Positions 27,118 to 34,542 of a stretch of 64,000 nt of DNA are shown here, piece after piece (position 1 is the stretch's first letter; every line of letters begins with the position of its first letter). The notes beneath the pieces were generated by a model that was not told the origin of the DNA, did no database searches, and worked only from the letters and a program-made list of their open reading frames with translations. The position numbers and the translations under genes are program-made. The DNA comes from Myxococcales bacterium (lineage in GTDB: Bacteria > Myxococcota_A > Polyangia > Polyangiales > Houyiibacteriaceae), in assembly GCA_029861865.1 (NCBI GenBank), contig JAOTYL010000005.1, positions 221,224 to 285,223 of the forward strand, written 5' to 3'.

Positions 27118-28166
27118 CAGTGTCGCTCCCGCTCTTTTCGCAATGCCAACCCGATACAGACTACCGCCTGCGAGGCTCGGCCTTGCAGCTCCGCAACCGC
27201 ACGCTCATCGATGTCAGCCACACGCGTTGGATCGAGCACCTCGACGGGCACCTGCGAGCGCGACTCGATGATGTCCAGCAGCGCTTGGATGTTCGCGGTA
27301 CCCCCCGACACGCAGACGCGCGTCAGGTCGCGGTCCCCACTGGTGGCGAGATAGAAGTCGAGCGAGCGCTGAATCTCGCCGGCAAGTTGCTCGACGGCCT
27401 GGTTGACGATCTCCGGAACCTCGCGCGGTACGATGCCGCGGCCTTCGCCTCCGCACTTGTAGGACTCGGCCTCGTCCCTACCGATACCGAGCTGCCGCTG
27501 GATTTCTTCGGTGATCGCGTTGCCGCCATTCGCGATATCACGCGTGAAAGCGGTGGTCCCATCGGCGAGGATGTTGACCGTGGTCGTTGCGGCACCCACG
27601 TGGACGAGGACGATGGTCTCGTCGGGCTTCGCAACGCCGTGCCCCATCTCATAGACGTTTTGCACGGTGAATGCGTCGAGGTCGACAACCATCGGACGCA
27701 GTCGAGCTTCCATCGCTAGGTTCGTGAGATCGGTGATCTCTTCCTTCTTGGCGGCGACTAGAAGCACGTCCATTTGACCCTGGTCGGTGCGCTCGTGGAG
27801 CACCTCGTAATCGACGTGGACCTCATCGAGATCAAAGGGAATGTGCTGCTCGGCTTCCCAATTGATCTGCTCTTGGAGCTCACCGGACGTCATCAGCGGC
27901 ATGGTGATCTTCTTGATGATCACGCTGTGTCCACTGGCGCGCAGCGCCACATTGCGGCGCTTTGACCGGGCGAAAAGCTTCTCGAGCCCCTCGACGACCG
28001 CGCCGGAGTTGATGATATGCCCGTCGACGATGGTCTCGGCAGGCAATGGGTGGAAACCGAACCGAGTGATGGTCCTTGCTCCCTTACGCCCCTCTTTGAT
28101 TTCGCAGACTTTAATTGAGCTCGAACCGATGTCGACCCCGATTAAGTTCTTCCCCTCCGACGACAT
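27117..28166 (-). CDS. pilM: Type IV pilus assembly ATPase-like protein PilM
   Basis: 349 residues, ATG start. Actin-like fold with nucleotide-binding segments: GVDIGSSSIKVCEI near the N-terminus, VHVGAATTTVNI in the middle and CVSGGTANIQ near the end. PilM is cytosolic, binds the PilN N-terminus and links the inner-membrane ring to the PilB/PilT motors. It starts 9 bases after the stop of the XRE regulator gene, so that regulator is probably co-transcribed. pilB, pilT and pilC are not in the window. Confidence 0.95.
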   Translation of the reverse strand: MSSEGKNLIGVDIGSSSIKVCEIKEGRKGARTITRFGFHPLPAETIVDGHIINSGAVVEGLEKLFARSKRRNVALRASGHSVIIKKITMPLMTSGELQEQINWEAEQHIPFDLDEVHVDYEVLHERTDQGQMDVLLVAAKKEEITDLTNLAMEARLRPMVVDLDAFTVQNVYEMGHGVAKPDETIVLVHVGAATTTVNILADGTTAFTRDIANGGNAITEEIQRQLGIGRDEAESYKCGGEGRGIVPREVPEIVNQAVEQLAGEIQRSLDFYLATSGDRDLTRVCVSGGTANIQALLDIIESRSQVPVEVLDPTRVADIDERAVAELQGRASQAVVCIGLALRKERERH

Positions 28167-28175
28167 TTGGGCGCA

Positions 28176-28496
28176 TTACTCCTCCTCACCGAACACGCGT
28201 ACCCGGTCGGCGAGCCTCAGACCTAAAGCTTCGAGAATCTTTCGCTTTGTGTCCATTCGACATCCAAAACCCTTCTCGACGCGATCAATCGTCAACACCG
28301 ATAGGTTCGCGCGTCGAGCCAACTCTGCCTTGGACATCATGCGCTCGATGCGAATCTTTCGAACATTGTTGGGCTTGTTGCCACTTTTCTTGCTCGTCTT
28401 GGGCTTGATCGCCCTATCGTCATCGCGCTGCGAAGAGACAGCCTCACCCGTTTCCGGTTTCGGCATCGCTTCGTGTGCCTCGGGGTCGTGAGTCAT
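28176..28496 (-). CDS. Small XRE-family helix-turn-helix protein at the head of the pil operon
   Basis: 106 residues from the ATG at 28496. The first 45 residues are charged and disordered. The C-terminal half holds a lambda-repressor-type HTH (MSKAELARRANLSVLTIDRV followed by a Lys/Arg-rich helix to KILEALGL), in which recognition-helix residues are easily placed. It is 9 bases from pilM on the same strand, so it is likely a regulator of the pilus operon or of its own promoter. An AT-rich stretch with an 8-bp direct repeat lies upstream and could be its operator; that is inference. Confidence 0.8.
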   Translation of the reverse strand: MTHDPEAHEAMPKPETGEAVSSQRDDDRAIKPKTSKKSGNKPNNVRKIRIERMMSKAELARRANLSVLTIDRVEKGFGCRMDTKRKILEALGLRLADRVRVFGEEE

Positions 28497-28870
28497 GCCT
28501 CGGCTCGTAAGAGGTCGGAAAGGCACCTTGCCAGTCTGTCCCAACGTTATGGCCGAACCACCCTAGGGTCAAGCAACTTTGAAAAATTTAGTATTAAATT
28601 AGGTGTTAATTATACATAAATTATACGAACCTTGGCAGCGGAACGCAGACATCCGCGATCGTCTCACACTGCTTGTGCTCGACGCGCGAACCTACCGGTT
28701 GTCAACGAACGAAGACGTCGAAATTCATGGTGTCAATGCTGGGGGTCGATGGCAAAAAATATGAGGGTGAGAGACGATCTGACCTCGTCGCGGTTTGGCT
28801 TGCGGCCCGGCAACTGGCCCTTGCCTTGCCACTCATCAATACTCGCCGGGTCGTGAGGAGCTCGTTTGGG
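28497..28870. other. 374-base intergenic stretch without a supported gene
   Basis: It separates the leftward pil operon from the rightward LysM gene. The left half holds the AT-rich region described separately. The right half (about 28640-28870) is open in the LysM gene's frame, with a possible ATG at 28727, but its residues do not look like a signal peptide and no ribosome-binding site precedes that ATG, so I treat it as leader. Confidence 0.5.
28570..28630. promoter_or_regulatory. AT-rich divergent promoter region with 11-bp-spaced direct repeat
   Basis: This is the most AT-rich stretch of the window. AATTATAC occurs at 28608-28615 and again at 28619-28626, one helical turn apart. Read leftward it gives two TATAAT boxes (28625-28620 and 28614-28609) facing the XRE/pil operon. 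Spacing to a clear -35 is not convincing. The repeat is a candidate operator for the XRE protein. Confidence 0.5.
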
Positions 28871-29782
28871 GTGTGGCGCGCCGTCGCTGTGGTGTTTCTG
28901 GTCTTCTTACTTAGCGGATCGGCCCAGGCGCAGCGAAAGCACACCGTGCAGCAGGGCCAGACGCTGGGAGTCATCGCCAAGCGTTATCGGGTTTCGGTCA
29001 CCAACCTCGCCGCTGCGAATCGCCTCAAGAAAACTTCGAATCTTCGGGTCGGACAGGTTCTTCGGGTCCCGCCCAAAGGCGTCGTCTTCGTCTACCCGGG
29101 GCAAACTTTGATCGGCATCGCGAAGCTGAACAAAGTGAGCGTGAAGGCCCTGGCGAGGGAGAACGGTCTCAAACCCGATTCAACCCTGCGGGTCGGGCAG
29201 CGACTGGAGCTGCCGGGGTACAGCGTCTCAGCCAAGGAAGCCAAAGCTCGAAACACGAAGCTCAATGGGCTCGTTAGCTTGGAGCGTCCCGCCAGCAAGG
29301 AAAGCCTCCGCGCCCGTCTCTTCGACAAGAACGGCAAGCCCGACCCCAAAGCTCGCTCACGCCTTGCGCGTTTTCTTCGAGATCGGGAGAAGGACGCGGT
29401 GAGACGCCCAAGCGTCCGCCTCATGCGGGTTCTCGCCGACTTGGCGGATCACTTCAATGGACGCACCATCGTCGTCATGAGCGCCTACCGCGCACCTCCT
29501 GAGGAGGGCGCCAGGTCGAGCAGGCATTCGACGGGTGAAGCCATCGATGTGCGCGTGGAGGGCGTGCCGAACGAGGTGCTGCGCGACTATTGCCTCACCA
29601 TGACCAGGGTGGGAGTCGGCTACTATCCTCGGAGCAGCTTCATCCATCTCGATGTGCGTCCTCAGGCAACCTACTGGGTGGACTGGTCGCGGCCGGGAGA
29701 ACCGCCATTGTATCTGCCCCCCGGGGAAACCCCGGAGCAATACGACGCTGGGGCCCCCACTGCCGTCTCGCCCGCCAATTAG
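28871..29782 (+). CDS. Secreted LysM protein with DUF882/M15-like peptidase domain
   Basis: 303 residues from the GTG at 28871, preceded by GAGGAG; GTG at 28853 and ATG at 28727 are alternatives. The signal peptide ends in SGSAQA. Two LysM domains (HTVQQGQTLGVIAKRYRVS, then FVYPGQTLIGIAKLNKVS) bind peptidoglycan. The C-terminal domain (about 190-290) matches DUF882/YcbK-like M15 peptidases: MSAYRAP, SRHSTGEAIDVRV with the first zinc His/Asp, and FIHLDVR with the second His. It probably cleaves or tethers to cell wall in the periplasm. The C-terminal tail is Pro/Ala-rich. Confidence 0.85.
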   Translation: MWRAVAVVFLVFLLSGSAQAQRKHTVQQGQTLGVIAKRYRVSVTNLAAANRLKKTSNLRVGQVLRVPPKGVVFVYPGQTLIGIAKLNKVSVKALARENGLKPDSTLRVGQRLELPGYSVSAKEAKARNTKLNGLVSLERPASKESLRARLFDKNGKPDPKARSRLARFLRDREKDAVRRPSVRLMRVLADLADHFNGRTIVVMSAYRAPPEEGARSSRHSTGEAIDVRVEGVPNEVLRDYCLTMTRVGVGYYPRSSFIHLDVRPQATYWVDWSRPGEPPLYLPPGETPEQYDAGAPTAVSPAN

Positions 29783-29816
29783 CGGATCGTGTGGCCGCTC
29801 CCGGCCCCAACGCCTA

Positions 29817-32201
29817 CTAGGCGCCCCCTTTGGGGAGCTCGATGTTGTGCTCCTTCAGCCGTCGGTAAAAAGTGCGCCGCGCCATGCCGAGGGCTCGCGC
29901 TGCCTTTGCTCGATTCCACCCATGTGCATTCAGCGTGGTGAGAATTCGGTCCCGCTCGGCCTCCTTGAAGTCGCGATAATTGTCCAACACGGGTTCTTGC
30001 TCGATGACCCCGTGCCCCGGCTCGATCGCGAGCTCCTCGACTTCGATCGTATCGTCGACCGCGAACACCGTGGCGTTCACCAGCAGATGTTCGAGCTCCC
30101 GCACGTTTCCAGGGAAATCGTGCGCACATAGCCGTTGCAAAGCCGCCCGGCTGAGGATCTTCTTGGGTTGCCCGCGCTCATCGGCGATGCGACCTAGAAA
30201 GTGCTCGCAAAGCAAGGGGATGTCTTGTCGACGATCACGAAGCGGAGGCAAGCGGAGCTCGACGACCGCGAGCCGGTAGTAGAGGTCTTCGCGCATCTTG
30301 CCTTCCGTGATCAGCTCGAAAAGCGGCCTCTTGCTCGCGGTCACCAGCCTGACGTCGATCGACCTTTCCTCGGAAGCGCCTACTGGTCGAACGCGTTGTT
30401 CTTGCAGGACGCGAAGGAGATCGAGTTGCATTCGAGGCGGCATGTCGGCGATCTCATCCATGAACAGAGTCCCGCCGTGCGCCTGTACGAACACGCCGTC
30501 ACGCGTGCGCGTGGCTCCCGTGAACGCGCCAGCGACGTGCCCGAAAAGCTCGCTTTCCAAGAGATCATCGGGGATCGCGCCGCAGTTGATCGAGACATAC
30601 GGCCGTTCGGCACGCGCGCTGCTCTCGTGGATCGCCCGCGCGACTAGCTCCTTGCCCGTCCCACTCTCCCCGGTGATCACCACGGGCACATCGCTCGTCG
30701 CAACACGATCGAGCACCTCGTATACCCGACGCATGCCCTCACTCGCGCCGACCAGGCCCCAACGCTTGCCCATCGACTTCGACGCTTGAAGGCGAGCCAC
30801 CTCCCTCCGCGTCTCTTGGAGAGCCTCTGCCTGACCTTGGAGGCGCTGTTCCAGATGCTCGTTGGCCTGGCGAAGCGCCTCGTTGGTCCGCTCGAGATCC
30901 CGTTTGTGCCGCTCTACTCGCTCGAAAAGCCGTGATGTCTCGATCGCGATTGCTGCCTGATCTGCGTAGGCCCGCAGGAGCGAAAGGTCGGCGCCCGAGA
31001 AGCGGCCGCTCATGCTTCGGTGCTCGAGATAAAGCACGCCCCAGACGCGGCCACGAGACCGAATCGGCAGGCATGCGACCGACTTCAACATGAGTTGGTG
31101 CACTGACAGATAATCTTGCACGCGGGAGTCGCGGGACGCGTCCACCGTAACGACCGGATCACCATCGATCAGCACCGTCTCGGCGATCGAACGGCTGAAT
31201 GCGGCCGTCTGCGGACCCAACTGCTCTTCGGCGCTTCGAACCGCAACGGCGTCGAGCGCACCATGGTCATCGGTGAGCAATACGAACCCACGCTCCGCTT
31301 GAGTCAGCGCCACCGCTCCGTCGGTGATGAGCGCCAATAGCTTCGCGAGGTCTCGCTCGCTCGCCAGTTGGCGCAGGTTCGCAAGCAGCGGAGAAAGACC
31401 CGACGCAGATGAAGTCACGGCTTCGGGCCTCGTTCGTTTCGAGGCAGTACGGATCGACTTCCGCCTGACATCGCACCAAAAGCCTGCTCGAAGCGGCGGC
31501 GGTACCGAGGTCGCCATGTCGTCCCAGAGCTCGACGGCACGGACGGCGGAGGTACGTGCCTCCTCTTCGTTGCCGAGCGATCCGTGAAGCATGCTGATCT
31601 CGGCGAAAGCATCGGCCAATAGGCGCACCGCGCCCAACGTTCGCGCGCGAGCGGCGACCAACGAAGCTTCCGTGAGCGGATCGTCCGACAGTCGAGCCCG
31701 AAACAAGTCACGTTCCAAGCCAATGACGCCCGTCTCGTCGGTGATCGAATCGAGCAGAGCGAGGGCCTCTTTAGGTCGATCCAACTCGATTTGGGCGCGA
31801 GCTGCGAGAAGCGTCGCGCGCGGGCGCAACGGGTCCTCAGTGCGAGCCTCCAGGGCCCAGCGCACGACCGCCTCCCAGTCCCCACGCGATGCGGCAACCC
31901 GGGCGCGCACCAGCGACACCACAGGGCCCTTTGCCGCTCCGGCCAGCAGGCTCAGCGCTGCTTCCTCGTTTCCACAGAAGGCTTGGAGCTCGGCGCGCGC
32001 CAGTCGATGTTTGTCCGCGAGACCGGCGACCTCGTCCTGCTCCCACATCATTCGAAAGGCGGCTCCGAGAGCTCCCTGCTCGACCCGGCACCAGACAAGC
32101 GCGGCCTCGGCCGCGGCTCGCTCGGGTTCTTCAACCTGCTCTACGGCTTCGAGCAGCGTCCCGACAAGCTCAGTCAGGCCCTTTTCGGCACGATCTGACA
32201 C
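29817..32201 (-). CDS. Sigma-54-dependent enhancer-binding protein with helical-repeat and GAF domains
   Basis: 794 residues, GTG start. Residues 1 to about 240 are Ala/Leu-rich helices resembling TPRs. About 275-440 is a GAF sensor domain (LALITDGAVALTQAERGF, then GVLYLEHRS), then a coiled coil to about 485. The AAA+ domain has Walker A GESGTGKE (near 514), the sigma-54 contact loop GAFTGA (near 560) and Walker B GGTLFMDEI. A Fis-type HTH ends the protein (NRAKAARALGMARRTFYRRL). With no receiver domain it should respond to a ligand or partner rather than phosphorylation. It follows a 57-residue gene by 20 bases on the same strand. Its target genes are unknown; I saw no sure -24/-12 promoter nearby. 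Confidence 0.92.
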   Translation of the reverse strand: MSDRAEKGLTELVGTLLEAVEQVEEPERAAAEAALVWCRVEQGALGAAFRMMWEQDEVAGLADKHRLARAELQAFCGNEEAALSLLAGAAKGPVVSLVRARVAASRGDWEAVVRWALEARTEDPLRPRATLLAARAQIELDRPKEALALLDSITDETGVIGLERDLFRARLSDDPLTEASLVAARARTLGAVRLLADAFAEISMLHGSLGNEEEARTSAVRAVELWDDMATSVPPPLRAGFWCDVRRKSIRTASKRTRPEAVTSSASGLSPLLANLRQLASERDLAKLLALITDGAVALTQAERGFVLLTDDHGALDAVAVRSAEEQLGPQTAAFSRSIAETVLIDGDPVVTVDASRDSRVQDYLSVHQLMLKSVACLPIRSRGRVWGVLYLEHRSMSGRFSGADLSLLRAYADQAAIAIETSRLFERVERHKRDLERTNEALRQANEHLEQRLQGQAEALQETRREVARLQASKSMGKRWGLVGASEGMRRVYEVLDRVATSDVPVVITGESGTGKELVARAIHESSARAERPYVSINCGAIPDDLLESELFGHVAGAFTGATRTRDGVFVQAHGGTLFMDEIADMPPRMQLDLLRVLQEQRVRPVGASEERSIDVRLVTASKRPLFELITEGKMREDLYYRLAVVELRLPPLRDRRQDIPLLCEHFLGRIADERGQPKKILSRAALQRLCAHDFPGNVRELEHLLVNATVFAVDDTIEVEELAIEPGHGVIEQEPVLDNYRDFKEAERDRILTTLNAHGWNRAKAARALGMARRTFYRRLKEHNIELPKGGA

Positions 32202-32221
32202 ACTCGCATAGTAGCGGATTG

Positions 32222-32395
32222 TCAGTCTGTGACGAGGTCGATGATCAGGACGCCCCGCTCCGATTCCTCATCGGGATCAGGCGCAGGCGCCCCCTCGCGG
32301 GCCGGCACGGGAAGCTCTAGCTGAGGAATCCATTGCTTGGCCTGTTCCTCTTCTTCACGCTGTCGGATCTGATCGATGATGAAACCGGGAAGCAT
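32222..32395 (-). CDS. Small 57-residue protein (MLPGFII family-like)
   Basis: ATG at 32395 has a good Shine-Dalgarno (AAGAGGA, 5 bases before). The product begins MLPGFIIDQIRQREEEE, continues through a Pro/Glu-rich centre and ends GVLIIDLVTD. From memory, short proteins with the same start and same hydrophobic end occur in myxobacterial genomes, but I cannot verify this here. The two hydrophobic ends flanking an acidic linker suggest a peptide-like binding module. It lies 20 bases upstream of the sigma-54 activator gene on the same strand, so the two are probably co-transcribed. Confidence 0.7.
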   Translation of the reverse strand: MLPGFIIDQIRQREEEEQAKQWIPQLELPVPAREGAPAPDPDEESERGVLIIDLVTD

Positions 32396-32414
32396 GGGAA
32401 TCCTCTTACCTTTA

Positions 32415-32449
32415 ACGTTAGGTCAATCGAAGCACTCAACCAATATAAT
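32415..32449. promoter_or_regulatory. Candidate divergent promoters between the 57-aa gene and rsmA
   Basis: On the + strand a perfect TATAAT lies at 32444-32449, about 93 bases before the rsmA ATG, without a convincing -35. On the - strand TTGGTT (32443-32438) and TAACGT (32420-32415) are 17 bases apart, each 3 of 6 to consensus. Both are guesses from sequence. Confidence 0.35.
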
Positions 32450-32541
32450 AACGCCTTCTCCGATGACAACGGGTGTGGGACAACGGATGCTGAAGTGTGT
32501 TTGTCGTGTCAAAACCCTCATGATCTTGGCGAGTTGACCCG

Positions 32542-33384
32542 ATGAGCGGCTCCGACGGCGCGCCCCCGGACGCTAGGGATCTTCTGCGAAAGTATGAGCT
32601 GCAACCGAAGCGCGCCTTTTCGCAGAACTTCTTGATTCAATCGAGCGCCATCCAACGGATCGCCGATGTGGTCACAGAGCTCGGGCAAGAGGTCGTCGAG
32701 CTCGGTCCGGGGCTTGGAGCGCTCACGCATGCGCTTCTCGCCCGTGGTTGCCGCGTCACGGCCGTGGAGCTCGACCGTGACATGGTTCATGTCTTGCGCC
32801 GCGAGTACGCAGGCGAGGATCGCCTGCAGGTCGTCGAGCTCGACGCAGCAGAGTTTGATTTGCGCAAACATGCCAAAATCCGAGGTTCGAAATTGGTCGT
32901 CACGGGGAACCTCCCCTACCAAGCCACCGGCGCGATCGTGCGTCGGGTCGTCGACGATTGGGATGCGGTCGTCGGCGCCGTATTGATGGTGCAAAAGGAG
33001 GTGCGCGACCGCTTGGTCGCCGAGCCTGGTCACAAGGAATACGGGGCGTTGACGGTCTTCGTGCAAGCGGTGTTCGAGGTCGAAACCGTGTGCCGTCTCC
33101 GAGCGGGCTCGTTTTATCCTGCTCCCAAAGTCGACAGCACGGTCGTCCGCCTGATGCCGCGAGAGGCGCCACTCGCCGAGGAGAATGATGCGTTTCGGGC
33201 CGTGGTTCGAGCCGCGTTCCAGACGCGCAGAAAGACCCTCCGCAATGCGCTACGGAATCTCGGCGACCCTGATCGAGCAGCGCGTGCCCTTCAATTCGCC
33301 GAAATCGACCCTGCGCGGCGCGGAGAGACCCTCTCGATTGTAGAGTTCGCGCGCCTCGCCGAGCATTGGACCTCCGCTGGCTGA
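32542..33384 (+). CDS. rsmA: 16S rRNA adenine-N6 dimethyltransferase RsmA (KsgA)
   Basis: 280 residues, ATG start. The enzyme dimethylates A1518 and A1519 of 16S rRNA late in 30S assembly. Visible motifs: PKRAFSQNFLIQ near the start, SAM-binding VELGPGLGALT, acidic AVELDRDMV, and the catalytic TGNLPYQ (about 124-130). The C-terminal helical domain ends in LSIVEFARLAEHW, as in the family. It is followed by the Fe-S reductase gene within about 30 bases and probably shares a transcript with it. Confidence 0.96.
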   Translation: MSGSDGAPPDARDLLRKYELQPKRAFSQNFLIQSSAIQRIADVVTELGQEVVELGPGLGALTHALLARGCRVTAVELDRDMVHVLRREYAGEDRLQVVELDAAEFDLRKHAKIRGSKLVVTGNLPYQATGAIVRRVVDDWDAVVGAVLMVQKEVRDRLVAEPGHKEYGALTVFVQAVFEVETVCRLRAGSFYPAPKVDSTVVRLMPREAPLAEENDAFRAVVRAAFQTRRKTLRNALRNLGDPDRAARALQFAEIDPARRGETLSIVEFARLAEHWTSAG

Positions 33385-33414
33385 CCGGCCGGCTTGGCGG
33401 TGTATGGGAAGGCC

Positions 33415-34542
33415 ATGTATCGTGCGGACCGCATGGCCGACAACCTGCCGTTACTCGAGCCTTTCACGAAACAGCATACCTATTGCACCTATTGCCCCAA
33501 GATGTGCCGGTTCTCGTGCCCCGTCTCGGTGGCGCAATCGAGCGAGACTACGACACCTTGGGCGAAGATGACCTCGGCCCATCACGTCAACGACGGCAAC
33601 CTGGACATGAGCGAGAGCGTGGCCGCGAGTTGGTATGGGTGCACTGGATGCCTCCGTTGCCGTACGCACTGCACGCACCGAAACGAAGTGGCGGCCACCC
33701 TCCATGCGGCTCGAGCAGAGGCGATACAGGATGGCCGCGCACCAACGCGAGCTTTCGCTGTCTTGGAAGAGCACGAGCGCCGGGAAAGAAACGCGTCCCT
33801 GGCGGGTTCCCGTCTCTATGCGTCGCCCGCAACCGAAGCAAAGGCCGATGTCATATACTTCCCGGGCTGCACGGCCAACGTGTTGCGCGCCGGCGATGCC
33901 GTCGCGGGTTGGCGCGCGACACGAGCCTTGGCTGACGCTCCGGTGCACGTGGTCGCTGACCGATGTTGCGGCCTTCCGCTGCTCGAAGCCGGCGACCCCG
34001 AACGCTTCCGGCGTGCCGCGGCCGAGGTTCTTTCGGCAATCTCCGGGGCGACCCTGGTGGTGTTCCTCGATCCGGGATGTCTGCATGCGATGGAAGTGGA
34101 GAGCGTCCGTCACGGCCTCACTCCCACAGCTAACCGCATGATCCATCTGAGCGAGCTCGCGGCACGGCACATCGACCGAATCAAGCCCCTCGCGAAACCG
34201 ACGACCGCACGGTATCACGACCCGTGCCGACTCGGCCGGGGGTTGGGCGTTTACGAGGCACCACGACGAGTCCTCGCAAAGATTCTCGGAAACGAGGTCG
34301 AAGAATTCAATCAATCTCGTCACGACAGTATTTGCAGCGGCGGAGGCGGTCAGCTACCGCGAACCGATCCACAAACGGCCGCCGCGATCGCAAAGGACCG
34401 CCTCGCGCGGCACGCCTGGGTTGGGGGCGGAAACATCGTCACCGCGTGCCCCGGCTCGGCAAAGCAACTCAGCGAAAACGGCAACGACCCGGTTATGTCG
34501 TTCGCGGCGCTACTCGAGGAAAGCTGCAGGGAGGATCGTTGA
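33415..34542 (+). CDS. (Fe-S)-binding protein with two CCG domains (GlcF/HdrD-like)
   Basis: About 375 residues from the ATG at 33415; TTG 33394 and ATG 33433 are alternatives. Two 4Fe-4S motifs occur early (CTYCPKMCRFSCP and CTGCLRCRTHC). Two cysteine-rich CCG domains follow: YFPGCTANVL with RCCGLPLL, and YHDPCRLGRG with CSGGGGQLP. This is the layout of glycolate oxidase subunit GlcF, lactate dehydrogenase LldE and heterodisulfide reductase HdrD. No FAD oxidase partner (GlcD, LldF) is adjacent, so the electron donor is unknown. The protein is cytosolic or membrane-peripheral. Its stop overlaps the start of the next gene (TGATG). Confidence 0.85.
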   Translation: MYRADRMADNLPLLEPFTKQHTYCTYCPKMCRFSCPVSVAQSSETTTPWAKMTSAHHVNDGNLDMSESVAASWYGCTGCLRCRTHCTHRNEVAATLHAARAEAIQDGRAPTRAFAVLEEHERRERNASLAGSRLYASPATEAKADVIYFPGCTANVLRAGDAVAGWRATRALADAPVHVVADRCCGLPLLEAGDPERFRRAAAEVLSAISGATLVVFLDPGCLHAMEVESVRHGLTPTANRMIHLSELAARHIDRIKPLAKPTTARYHDPCRLGRGLGVYEAPRRVLAKILGNEVEEFNQSRHDSICSGGGGQLPRTDPQTAAAIAKDRLARHAWVGGGNIVTACPGSAKQLSENGNDPVMSFAALLEESCREDR

